Shown in pieces: positions 50,845 through 59,011 of a stretch of DNA of 64,000 bases; the first letter of the stretch is position 1; the number at the start of each line of letters is the position of its first letter. This DNA is from Peribacillus simplex. GTDB taxonomy: Bacteria > Bacillota > Bacilli > Bacillales > DSM-1321. The stretch spans positions 2,880,001-2,944,000 of the forward strand of contig NZ_CP126106.1 in the NCBI RefSeq assembly GCF_030123325.1, in the 5' to 3' direction. A model generated the notes under the pieces. That model ran no database searches. It had not been told where the DNA came from and saw nothing but the letters and a program-made list of their open reading frames with translations. The position numbers were made by a program, and so were the translations under genes.

Positions 50845-52062
50845 TTATTTTGTCAATACTGCTTCCAATAAGTGTGATTGTTCCGGAATGCGGTTAACAA
50901 CCTCTTTACCAATTTCAATTGAGGCCGTTGCAGCAGGTGACGGTGCATTACATACATGGATGGTCCGTTTCCCCATTATAATATGAAAATCATCCACCAT
51001 ATTACCATCATCCTGTAATGCCTGGGCACGTACTCCAGCAGGTGCAGGGATTAAATCATCTTCTTGAATTTCCGGAATTAACTCCTGCAGGTTTTTTGTA
51101 AATTGCTTTTTACTAAAAGAACGGACATATTCATCCATTCCTTCCTTCATGAATTTACTAGCCAGCTTCCAAAAACCTTTATAGCTTAAAACTTCAGTTA
51201 AATCTTTCGCATTGAAGTCCGTTTTCTTATAACCTTCCCGTTTGAAACTTAGTACAGCGTTTGGACCGGCATCCACTTCACCGCTAATCATCCGCGTAAA
51301 ATGGACTCCCAAAAATGGAAACTTCGGGTTCGGTACCGGATAAATTAAATGATTGACAAGGAAGCGCTTTTCGGGCTTCAGTTTAAAATACTCACCGCGA
51401 AACGGAACAATTTTCATATCAGTTTTATACCCAGCAGCTGCTGCGATACGGTCACTGTGCAACCCTGCGCAATTAATGACCATTTTTGCCTTAATGGTAC
51501 CGTTGTTCGTATCGATGATGACATCATCAAAATTCTCGTCAATCTTCTCGACCTTTGTTTTCAGCTTAATTTCACCGCCGTTGCCCCGGATGATATCCGC
51601 CATCTTTTCACTTACCTGACGATAATTGACGATGCCGGCTTGCGGGACGCGAATCGCACCAAGCCCATTAACATGTGGTTCGATTTCCTTTAACTCATCC
51701 ACGCCGATTCTTTGTATAGCCAGTTCATTTTGCAAACCGCGAGAATATAAATCATCTAATAGGGGCAACTCTTCAGGCTTTGTTGCAACAATGACCTTTC
51801 CGCAAATATCATGTTCAATTCCATGCATCTGGCAGAATTCCGTCATTGATTTGCTTCCTTGACGGGCAAACCGTGCCTTGAAACTGCCCGGTTTATAATA
51901 AATGCCTGAATGAATGACGCCGCTGTTATGTCCCGTTTGATGATCTGCAACAACAGCCTCTTTTTCAATGACTACCACTTTAGCATTGGGAAAACGCTGG
52001 TAAAGTGCCATTCCCGTCGATAATCCTACAATTCCTCCACCAACAATTGCGAAATCATACAC
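50845..52062 (-). CDS. lhgO: L-2-hydroxyglutarate oxidase/dehydrogenase
   Basis: A 405-aa flavoprotein of the LhgO family, oxidising L-2-hydroxyglutarate to 2-oxoglutarate. FAD motif FAIVGGGIVGLSTGMALYQ; family-typical HNSGVIHSGIYYKPGSFKAR, VNYRQVSEKMADII, NCAGLHSDRIA, and C-terminal VCNAPSPAATASIEIGKEV. I place the start at the GTG at 52062, eight bases after AAAGGAG; the frame from 52071 starts inside that Shine-Dalgarno sequence. It follows the GntR-type regulator by 14 bp. Confidence 0.93.
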   Translation of the reverse strand: MYDFAIVGGGIVGLSTGMALYQRFPNAKVVVIEKEAVVADHQTGHNSGVIHSGIYYKPGSFKARFARQGSKSMTEFCQMHGIEHDICGKVIVATKPEELPLLDDLYSRGLQNELAIQRIGVDELKEIEPHVNGLGAIRVPQAGIVNYRQVSEKMADIIRGNGGEIKLKTKVEKIDENFDDVIIDTNNGTIKAKMVINCAGLHSDRIAAAAGYKTDMKIVPFRGEYFKLKPEKRFLVNHLIYPVPNPKFPFLGVHFTRMISGEVDAGPNAVLSFKREGYKKTDFNAKDLTEVLSYKGFWKLASKFMKEGMDEYVRSFSKKQFTKNLQELIPEIQEDDLIPAPAGVRAQALQDDGNMVDDFHIIMGKRTIHVCNAPSPAATASIEIGKEVVNRIPEQSHLLEAVLTK

Positions 52063-52076
52063 AATTAACACTCCTT

Positions 52077-52751
52077 TTATTGATGATTTTTAGTATTCAG
52101 CAACTCCATATACGTAATTAGATTGTTCTTAGTCCGCAAGATGTGAAATTCTACTGCTGCCCTTAGTTCTGCAGGATCTCCTCTTAGTGCCGCTTCATAT
52201 ATCATCCGGTGTTCCCGTTGCGTTTCTGGGTAATAATCAATCAGCAAATTCGGCGCAATGGGTGAGATCCCCAACGTTTCTACCATTTTTTGAACCCTTG
52301 GCCATGGGCACCCTTTTCGGAGGGTTTCATGAAAAGCCGCATTCAAAAGGATATAATGCTCATTGGTTTCGTCAGATAACTGAATTCCTTCCATTTCAAT
52401 CAATATTCCCTTTAGTTTTTCTTTGTCCTCCTTTGTTAAGTAAGGAAGTGATTTTTCTACTGCAAGTCCTTCAAGCAGAGACCTGGTATGATAAATTTCT
52501 TCAATATCATCCCGGGTGATCGGTGTGACGATTGCTCCTTTATGGGGAACCATTTCCACCAACCCTTCCAGTTGAAGCTGTGTAAGGGCCTCACGAATGG
52601 GCATCCTGCTAACTTCCAGGCGATCGGCCCACTCCTCTTGGATGAGTCGCTCCCCCTTTTTCAACGTCCCATTCAAAATCGCTTGCCTAAGACTTTTCGT
52701 TACATTTTTAACGATTGTAGATTTATCTCTTTTAGAATTAGCATTATCCAA
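52077..52751 (-). CDS. GntR-family (FCD) regulator of the glutarate cluster
   Basis: A 224-aa regulator. N-terminal winged helix LRQAILNGTLKKGERLIQEE followed by WADRLEVSRMPIREALTQLQ; C-terminal FCD ligand domain with EEIYHTRSLLEGLAVEKS, NAAFHETL and EHRMIYEAALRGD (metal-site His region). It is first gene of the operon with lhgO and probably responds to glutarate or 2-hydroxyglutarate, by analogy with CsiR/GlaR. The TTG at 52751 has AAAGGTGG eight bases upstream; the GTG at 52763 lies within that site. Confidence 0.88.
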   Translation of the reverse strand: MDNANSKRDKSTIVKNVTKSLRQAILNGTLKKGERLIQEEWADRLEVSRMPIREALTQLQLEGLVEMVPHKGAIVTPITRDDIEEIYHTRSLLEGLAVEKSLPYLTKEDKEKLKGILIEMEGIQLSDETNEHYILLNAAFHETLRKGCPWPRVQKMVETLGISPIAPNLLIDYYPETQREHRMIYEAALRGDPAELRAAVEFHILRTKNNLITYMELLNTKNHQ

Positions 52752-52771
52752 TTCAGCGTCCACCTTTCGAT

Positions 52772-52866
52772 ATTGGATACAATTTAAACTATATCAACTT
52801 AATAAAGCGATTACAATACTGAAAATTAAATAAATTGTATCCAATTTAAAGAACACCGGATACAAT
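52772..52866 (-). promoter_or_regulatory. Promoter and triple operator of the glutarate operon
   Basis: Promoter TTGTAA (52811-52816), 17 bp, TATAGT (52788-52793) on the minus strand. ATTGGATACAATTT (52772-52785) and its exact inverse AAATTGTATCCAAT (52832-52845) flank it, and a third GGATACAAT lies at 52858-52866. The common 9-mer GGATACAAT is the likely recognition half for the GntR-type regulator. Confidence 0.7.
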
Positions 52867-53513
52867 ACATAAGGTAAACACCTCTACTCATATAAAAATA
52901 ATTTATTGCATTCGTTTATAAATAACTAAGGTTACACTTTAGCTATAGCCGCCGAAACCCCTGTCTCGAATGAATATTTTATCATACCAAATCAAGAATA
53001 CGCTGGTTTGAATGTTTACAAGATGAACATTCCATAGGTGAAGCTTGGAAAAAGATATGGCAGCTGGAAGAAGAACAGAAATTGAACAGAAAATATAGTG
53101 TGGATTTTGAAATGTACTATCCTGATGGAAAAGTGGAAATACATATTGCGGAAACATAACTAATAATAAGAACCTATTATGTTAAGTGATCCATAAAGGT
53201 AGGCTTTATTTTGCTGGCCATAAGGGCAAGAACCGGTCACCCACCGGGGACTCATTCCTTTTTACTTTGCCTGTGTTCATTAGAGATGTGAACAATCCCT
53301 CCTTTTGCAATATGACTTATCCCCTTCAGTTCATTTTGTAGTAGTTTCTTTGAGATGAACTTATTTTTATTCATTATTTTTTGGTGTCAGGATACATTAA
53401 TATTTTATCTGAAAGCTACAACCGTGATAAAATCAAACAAATATAGTTATGAAAATTCATCTATAAAATATGAAATTTGGCAAAAAAGTCATTAGAATAA
53501 AGGGGAAAATTGC
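52867..53513. other. Intergenic region with a broken regulator fragment
   Basis: Contains the GyrI-like remnant at about 52966-53159. The remaining 350 bp to the Dph6-like gene are AT-rich and hold no gene I recognise. Confidence 0.55.
52966..53159 (+). pseudogene. GyrI-like effector-binding domain remnant
   Basis: The plus strand reads FIIPNQEYA, shifts frame, then RWFECLQDEHSIGEAWKKIW and RKYSVDFEMYYPDGKVEIHI before a stop. This is the C-terminal half of a GyrI-like/AraC-associated effector domain (IPxxxYA... GEAWKxIW... DFExY...VEIxI). There is no start or DNA-binding domain. Confidence 0.55.
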
Positions 53514-54224
53514 ATGGCGGTATTAATCGATTGGAAAAATAGTGCTCACGGGCATAAATTCATAGCATCTTTTAGCGGAGGAAAGGATAGTGTCTTAGCT
53601 CTATATAAAGCAATGAAGGATGGAGAAGCTGTAGGACTGATTGTCATGCTGGAGGAGGAAGGAAAACGTTCCAGATCCCATGGAATGCCTCCGGAACTCA
53701 TAAAAGCCCAAGCTGAATCAATAGGTTTGCCTGTATATACAGCTGCTGCCAGTTGGTCTGATTATGAAAAAGTATTTATGCGCCTTTTAGAAACTGCTAA
53801 AAATCAAGGAGCAGAAGTGTTGGTAACTGGAGACTTGGATATGCCCGCTCATGGCTGTTGGCATGATAAGGTTACGAAGAATGCCGGGTTGAAGCTTGGA
53901 ATGCCTTTATGGGAAATGAACCATCGTGACGCTGTCGAAGAGTTCATGAATCTAGGATTCGTTACGATCATTGTAACCGTTAATTTATCTTTGGGAATGC
54001 GAGAAGATGATTTAGGGCGAACGTTAACCCATGAATACGTGAAGGAACTTGAAGCTCGCGGCATTGACCCCTGCGGAGAAGGTGGAGAGTTTCATACAAC
54101 AGTAATAGATGGGCCTATTTTTAAACAGCCGATACCAGTTCGTAAATGTGAGATTATTAAGGATGGGGAGTATGCTTTTTTACCTTTGGAGTTAGATCAT
54201 ATAACGAATAAGAGTACCTTATAA
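53514..54224 (+). CDS. Dph6-like ATP-pyrophosphatase (diphthine-ammonia-ligase family)
   Basis: A 236-aa adenine-nucleotide alpha hydrolase. PP-loop FSGGKDSVLALYKAM, RSHGMPPELIKAQAESIGLP, EVLVTGDLDMPAHGCWHDKV and the family-typical C-terminal GIDPCGEGGEFHT. In archaea and eukaryotes the family amidates diphthine on EF2; bacteria have no diphthamide, so the substrate here is unknown. ATG behind AAAGGGG. Monocistronic with its own terminator. Confidence 0.85.
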   Translation: MAVLIDWKNSAHGHKFIASFSGGKDSVLALYKAMKDGEAVGLIVMLEEEGKRSRSHGMPPELIKAQAESIGLPVYTAAASWSDYEKVFMRLLETAKNQGAEVLVTGDLDMPAHGCWHDKVTKNAGLKLGMPLWEMNHRDAVEEFMNLGFVTIIVTVNLSLGMREDDLGRTLTHEYVKELEARGIDPCGEGGEFHTTVIDGPIFKQPIPVRKCEIIKDGEYAFLPLELDHITNKSTL

Positions 54225-54526
54225 CCGAACTAATAATCCAAATTCCTTGCAGGCATTCTCTACTTCACCCCGATTATTACATGTTCTCTAACAATTGGGG
54301 TGAAGTTCATAAGGTGGAATCCTTTTTTGGACAGGAGGATAAACCGCCAATTTTAGTTACCATAATATTATTATAGTAACAACATTGATTGGCCCCCTTT
54401 CATTCTTGATAACTTTTGTAACATTATTTTTTCAAAAAAGTAGAATAACAGATTTTCAGAAGTCTAAATGTTTCTAATATATTGTTCGAAAAGAAATTGG
54501 AATTTTTAACAGAATCGCTACTGGAT
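54225..54526. other. Intergenic spacer
   Basis: AT-rich DNA after the Dph6-like gene, no gene or clear repeat seen before the hairpin at 54527. Confidence 0.5.
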
Positions 54527-54574
54527 GATATCAACAAAAAAGACTATATTCTAGTCTTTTTTTTTGTTGATATC
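54527..54574. terminator. Long palindromic hairpin terminator
   Basis: GATATCAAC, an A-run and GACTA (54527-54546) pair with TAGTC, a T-run and GTTGATATC (54552-54574). This is a nearly perfect 20-bp stem with T's inside, symmetrical between the Dph6-like and integrase genes. Confidence 0.7.
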
Positions 54575-54736
54575 ATTCGATTGTGTTAAGGCCCTGTCCA
54601 ATTACCAGTAATACCAGTTACCTCTAGCATACAGATATTTCTTAATAATGTTTGGGTTGGAATAATTGCCCATTACAAAACTGTAATATCAATCATTAAA
54701 TAATGAGTAATACAGGAGTTGTCTTCGTTCTTTCTG

Positions 54737-55309
54737 TTAATAATAGAAATCCATTAATGTTTCGTCCATTAAATCCTGTGTGAGCCCTATGTAAATCATC
54801 GTATCTTTGGGATTGGAATGATTAAGGATTTGTTGCAATAAAGCGATATCCTTGAATTTTTGGTAATGCAAATAGCCGAAAGTTTTTCGAAGGGTATGTG
54901 TACCGACATCCGGAATGTCTGCCATTTCAGCCGCCTTGTTCAAGACCCGATAGGCCTGTACCCTAGTGATTGGACCATTGCCTTTTCGACTCGGAAATAA
55001 ATACTGTTCATTTTTCAGGTTCGATTTTCGGACATACTTCCTAACTTCCTTACGAAGTTGAGGATTGACAAGGAACCGTTTAATTTTCTCTGTTTTTTGC
55101 TCCACAATAACTATATGCGTACCCTCAAGAATGTCTTTCACTCGCAATTGTAACAGATCCCCTATACGTAACCCGATGTTTATCCCGATTGAAAACATCA
55201 TATAATCCCTGTAGCTGCAATATTTTAATAATGATTTCTTCATCTTTTCTATGTGATCCAACCGGCGTATCGGCTGGACATTCTTTATTTTTTGAGAGGC
55301 TGCATGCAT
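54737..55309 (-). CDS. Tyrosine recombinase, YoeC-like
   Basis: A 190-aa phage-integrase-family protein lacking most of the N-terminal core-binding domain. Catalytic residues: Arg in INIGLRIGDLLQL, Lys in EQKTEKIKRF, HxxR in GTHTLRKTFGYLHY, His in ILNHSNP and Tyr in TMIYIGLT. Size matches B. subtilis YoeC (about 180 aa). No att site or phage genes are nearby. I start at the ATG at 55309; an extension to 55369 includes the GGGGAAAGGGG binding site. Confidence 0.85.
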   Translation of the reverse strand: MHAASQKIKNVQPIRRLDHIEKMKKSLLKYCSYRDYMMFSIGINIGLRIGDLLQLRVKDILEGTHIVIVEQKTEKIKRFLVNPQLRKEVRKYVRKSNLKNEQYLFPSRKGNGPITRVQAYRVLNKAAEMADIPDVGTHTLRKTFGYLHYQKFKDIALLQQILNHSNPKDTMIYIGLTQDLMDETLMDFYY

Positions 55310-55810
55310 GAATGGCTCATTCCCCTTTCCCCTTCTTTCATTGTACGTGAACAGGTGAAAAGAAGGCAAGTTTTATAAATTTCGAACCCTTATAAACCTT
55401 GATTTAATGCGTTTTCGAATGTATCAATAGAGGTCCTTTGTTACATTCGAAATATTCTAATAAAAATAACCCGAAAACACTTAAAATCTACCAACCTCCA
55501 TTTAAAACGCTATATAGTCCCATATGGTGTTTTTAATCAAAACTCGATTCATGACTCTAAGGGATTAAAACAACAGCTTTAAAAGCTAAATATGAAGCTC
55601 GTTTTTTCGGCTTTTTAATATATTATTAAAATAATGTATACAAGTTCAATCATCCAATCAATGTAGAAGAATCCACTATCCATTTATTTGGCATTTACTA
55701 TATTTACTATAACATCATTATGTAAACAAATATATTAATCGTTTTTCATACTGAAATTTATTAAAAAATCTAATTAAACTCTCTTTATCAAATTTTTATT
55801 ACGCCGCGAA
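55310..55810. other. Intergenic spacer
   Basis: Strongly AT-rich, no gene, repeat or clear terminator; only a weak imperfect hairpin near 55508-55532. Confidence 0.5.
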
Positions 55811-56782
55811 TCAATGAATATAAAAACTGGCATCATCGATGATCTCAATTTCTTTGTAAGCTTTCAGCTGATCCATCAATTTGAAAAGTGCTCCATCCTT
55901 TTGCTTCGCTTCAATCATGCAATCTAATTGCGATAAGCTTCCTTTAATATGTTGTAAAAATTCCATGAACATTCCTGTATCCACAAAGTCAGCATGTGCT
56001 CTAAATTCTTTATCGGACCTTGGACTTGAAATATGCATTTTAGGAGGTAGCTTCGAATTACTCCAGGTATTTAATATTCGATCCCAATGATTTTTCCAAT
56101 CTTCACTTGGTAACTGATGTGCGAGGTAATGATGATAATCAAAAACCATTGGAATCCCTAATTTCTCACATAAATAAAGGGTTTCAGACAAGGTATAGGT
56201 AGTATCATCATTCTCAAGAATGACCATTCTTTGAATCGATTCAGGAATCAAACCCCAATTATGGATGAACTGCTCCAATGCCTGTACATTCTCTCCATAA
56301 CCGCCACCAACATGCAGAACACAGCGATGCTCTGGATCCAATCCCATTTTTTTCAATAACGTATGATGCATCCTTAATGTTTTTAATGATGTCTTCAGAA
56401 TATCGATATTTGTACTATTCAAGATGACGAAATGATCTGGGTGAAAATCTATCCTTATTTTTGGGTGGTTCGTTATGAATGTTTTTAATTTAGCCAGTTC
56501 TTCTGAAATAGGATCAATGTAATCCCATTCTGGAATTTCAGGATGATTGGCTAAAGGGATAAGTTTTGAAGAAAGCCTGAAGAACTGAATATTATTAGCT
56601 TCGTTATGAATCAGTAAACGCCAGCAATTATGAAGATTGGATATTGCAATGCGTTCAAGCTTCCTTATCGCTGCATCCCTGTCCTTAATTTTCGAAAACT
56701 GAGCAAAAGTCATCGTTTGGGATGGTGAACAGTTTGGAACATGATTACTCATGGCTACATAACCAAGGCGGATTAATGTCAA
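55811..56782 (-). CDS. uvsE: UV damage endonuclease
   Basis: A 323-aa UvdE/UvsE TIM-barrel enzyme that nicks DNA 5' of UV photoproducts independently of UvrABC. Markers: RLGYVAMSNHVPNCSPSQTM, WRLLIHNEANNIQFFRLSSK, RIDFHPDHFVILNS, VLHVGGGYGENVQALEQF, VILENDDTTYTL, PMVFDYHHYLAH and KMHISSPRSDKEFRAHADFV. Length equals B. subtilis UvsE (320 aa), a spore-related repair gene. TTG start at 56782, eight bases after AAAGGAG. Confidence 0.95.
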   Translation of the reverse strand: MTLIRLGYVAMSNHVPNCSPSQTMTFAQFSKIKDRDAAIRKLERIAISNLHNCWRLLIHNEANNIQFFRLSSKLIPLANHPEIPEWDYIDPISEELAKLKTFITNHPKIRIDFHPDHFVILNSTNIDILKTSLKTLRMHHTLLKKMGLDPEHRCVLHVGGGYGENVQALEQFIHNWGLIPESIQRMVILENDDTTYTLSETLYLCEKLGIPMVFDYHHYLAHQLPSEDWKNHWDRILNTWSNSKLPPKMHISSPRSDKEFRAHADFVDTGMFMEFLQHIKGSLSQLDCMIEAKQKDGALFKLMDQLKAYKEIEIIDDASFYIH

Positions 56783-56873
56783 TGGGATAGCTCCTTTACG
56801 GTTTTAAGGTTATTGGAAGTATTCCCCTTTGCAATCAATATTATATATGTAAGTAACCATCCCTTCAAAAAAT

Positions 56874-56922
56874 TAAAAAATGGCCTTTTTCCGAATGAAT
56901 ATCGGGCAAAAGCCATTTTTCC
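56874..56922 (-). terminator. Terminator of the PCYCGC lipoprotein gene
   Basis: AAAAATGGC / GCCATTTTT arms with a long loop; T-run on the minus strand, about 40 bp past the stop codon. Confidence 0.6.
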
Positions 56923-56960
56923 AAATATCATTTTCTCGCTAGAATTTCATTCTTTTTCCC

Positions 56961-57464
56961 TTACACTTCAGGGGTTGGGGTCGGTTTGGCATATCCACTT
57001 TTATATTTTTCATCGACTTTATTCCGAATCTCTTTGATGCTCATACCATCATTTAAGTCCAATATGGATTGTGCAGCTATTTCTAAACAAACTCCACATC
57101 TCGTCCCGTGGTCATCCCAAACCACTTCACCATTTTTTTTATTCTCATGGATAAAGCAATCATAATTATTTTTATGGTTAGCTGATTCCCCGCAACCGCA
57201 GTAACAAGGTATTTTTTCTAGTAAATCCTTGTTTTGAGCAACAGCTAAATAGATTGTCTTCATATCCTCAGGTTTATCTGCTAAGAAATCCGGTGCTATT
57301 TCCTTGCTGCTGGTCTCCTCCTGAAGATCTCCGGATACCGTATGCTCTGAATGTCCTTCATGACTGCTTTCTTTTTGTACAACACTTTCCTCTTCACTTG
57401 AACAACCTGAAAGTATTAAAGAAGTACAGATTCCCAAAGAGATGATCATTAATTTTAGCTTCAT
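56961..57464 (-). CDS. PCYCGC-motif lipoprotein
   Basis: A 167-aa lipoprotein: signal peptide with lipobox LILSGC (acyl-Cys about residue 21), a His/Glu-rich linker (SSHEGHSEHTVSG) that could bind metal, then the PCYCGC domain: IPCYCGCGESANHKNNYDCF and GTRCGVCLEIAAQSILDLND. Six clustered cysteines suggest metal or redox function. It acts at the outer face of the membrane. Family function is not established. ATG behind CGAGGAG. Confidence 0.88.
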   Translation of the reverse strand: MKLKLMIISLGICTSLILSGCSSEEESVVQKESSHEGHSEHTVSGDLQEETSSKEIAPDFLADKPEDMKTIYLAVAQNKDLLEKIPCYCGCGESANHKNNYDCFIHENKKNGEVVWDDHGTRCGVCLEIAAQSILDLNDGMSIKEIRNKVDEKYKSGYAKPTPTPEV

Positions 57465-57665
57465 TTATACACTCCTCGATCAATTTGATACTCCCATTTT
57501 ATGGCACGCAAGGAATTTCCACAAGCATTAGGTTCCATAATTAGTAGGGTTAGAAATGCCAAGTATCCATCCCACGAATAACCAAATCCTTTCTGGTACA
57601 GATTTCGTGCATATATTTAAAGTATTATCCACACTTTAAGAAAAAAAGAATGAGGTGATATTGTC

Positions 57666-58041
57666 GTGAGAGCGCTACAATCATTGTTAATTTTGTTAGG
57701 TACTTATTTACTTATTATCCTCATTGATTACCTACAGGGCTTAAATATATGGCATTCCTTCTATAGCATCAATCGAATGATCGAATCTCCACACCAAAAA
57801 TCGGTACAGGCAGCTGTAATCCACCTTGACGGTTTGGCTGATGCTAACATTATTAATGAAAACATCGTGGACCCATTATTATCTTCTCCGCGAGCCACTG
57901 TGAAATATTGTTTATAGATAAATCTGAACTGTGCCCGAGCTCGTTCATTAATCTCTCTACATTTTCATTCACATCGCCCGATAAGATGCTATTGGAAGTA
58001 GGTTTTACTTTAGCACTTTTAGAAGAACGTCCTATTCTCAC
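57666..58041. pseudogene. Rearranged gerA-type germinant-receptor remnant
   Basis: Two consecutive pieces of the GerA N-terminal domain lie head to head. Minus strand from the GTG at 58041: VRIGRSSKSAKVKPTSNSIL, SGDVNENVERLMNELGHSSD, down to about 57905. Plus strand about 57780-57890: SVQAAVIHLDGLADANIINE, NIVDPLL. In GerA proteins the second piece directly follows the first, so a small inversion has split the gene. The rest of the receptor is absent. The plus-strand frame starts with a hydrophobic segment (MRALQSLLILLGTYLLIILI) of unclear origin behind GAGGTGATA. Confidence 0.5.
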
Positions 58042-58183
58042 ATTTCCGCCCCTTTTGATTAACTGTGTGTATATGTTCGTTTCACTAATAATTAACTTTA
58101 TTATTTGTATCCAATATAAATATATGTAATAAAAGGCTGGTGAGAAAAAATTTGATAGTAATTTTACCGCAGTCCGCAATCGG

Positions 58184-58224
58184 AAAAAGCCGATGATTCC
58201 CTACAAGGGAATCATCGGCTTTAA
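58184..58224. terminator. Bidirectional terminator
   Basis: A 17-bp perfect stem AAAGCCGATGATTCCCT (58186-58202) / AGGGAATCATCGGCTTT (58206-58222) with a 3-base loop, about 100 bp past the end of the formate dehydrogenase operon. Confidence 0.85.
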
Positions 58225-58321
58225 TATTTTTGTGAAATTGGTCACCCCTATTCAAGAGAAAGTCATACCGTTCATCCTAGCGTTTGCAATCAAAATTACG
58301 AAAACGAACGAGCTAGGGACT

Positions 58322-59011
58322 TTACTTCTTACTTTTCGATAAAGTTAGCGGAATGGTTATTAGCGAAACTCCTGCAACGATCCAAAACCAGCTGGCATTT
58401 CGTTTTTTTCCTCTTCCGCCTTCACTGGGTATACTTGATCCGTATGATTTTCTGGTGGTCGGCCGTTCTATGTCTGCTGTTTCATTCGCTTTATGCAATT
58501 GCTGATTCTCTGGTAGTTGGGTTGTTCTTTCTAAATCGCTTGTATCTTCTCCCATTCCTTTCAGGAAAGTCATCAGAAAAGTCATGGCTTGTTTTACTTC
58601 TTGGTCATTCAAGGAACGCAGCAACGTTAGATAGCTTGGCTTATCAGGCATTTTATCAGCTTCGGCCACACGGGCAATCCCAGAATTGACTTTGAGGATA
58701 AGCGGTTCAAGCTGCTGAACATTAAGTGTTCCTAAAGTGCCGAGTATGAGAAGGAGATTTTTTAGTGTATTTGCCGTTTCTGGGGTGTCTGCTGTCTTGA
58801 CCAAAATGTTCAGCACTTTGTCCCCTTCCTTCAATAAACTGTTAACCATTGATAATATCCCACGATCCTGCATGCCTTTCATAACTTCAAACGTTTCTTT
58901 AATCACTTCTTTATTTTCCAAAAGGGTACGCTCTATATCCTCGAGTTCAATTCTTTTTCTTTCTTCATCGCTTAAGGTGATTCGATTGATCACTTTTGTC
59001 GCTTTAGCCAC
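58322..59011 (-). CDS. DUF1641 protein partner of formate dehydrogenase (YrhD-like)
   Basis: A 229-aa protein: helical DUF1641 region (about 20-155; NILVKTADTPETANTLKNLL, LNDQEVKQAMTFLMTFLKGM), a polar linker and a C-terminal membrane helix WFWIVAGVSLITIPL followed by KSKK. It overlaps the formate dehydrogenase gene by 8 bp, as yrhD follows yrhE in B. subtilis, but is longer than YrhD (about 160 aa) because of the added tail anchor. It may tether the enzyme to the membrane. Confidence 0.85.
   Translation of the reverse strand: MAKATKVINRITLSDEERKRIELEDIERTLLENKEVIKETFEVMKGMQDRGILSMVNSLLKEGDKVLNILVKTADTPETANTLKNLLLILGTLGTLNVQQLEPLILKVNSGIARVAEADKMPDKPSYLTLLRSLNDQEVKQAMTFLMTFLKGMGEDTSDLERTTQLPENQQLHKANETADIERPTTRKSYGSSIPSEGGRGKKRNASWFWIVAGVSLITIPLTLSKSKK

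Noticed and set aside
57501..57516. TGGCAC as a possible sigma-54 -24 element
   Set aside because: No matching TTGCW at the required spacing; the context is an intergenic stretch between genes with good sigma-A-type signals.
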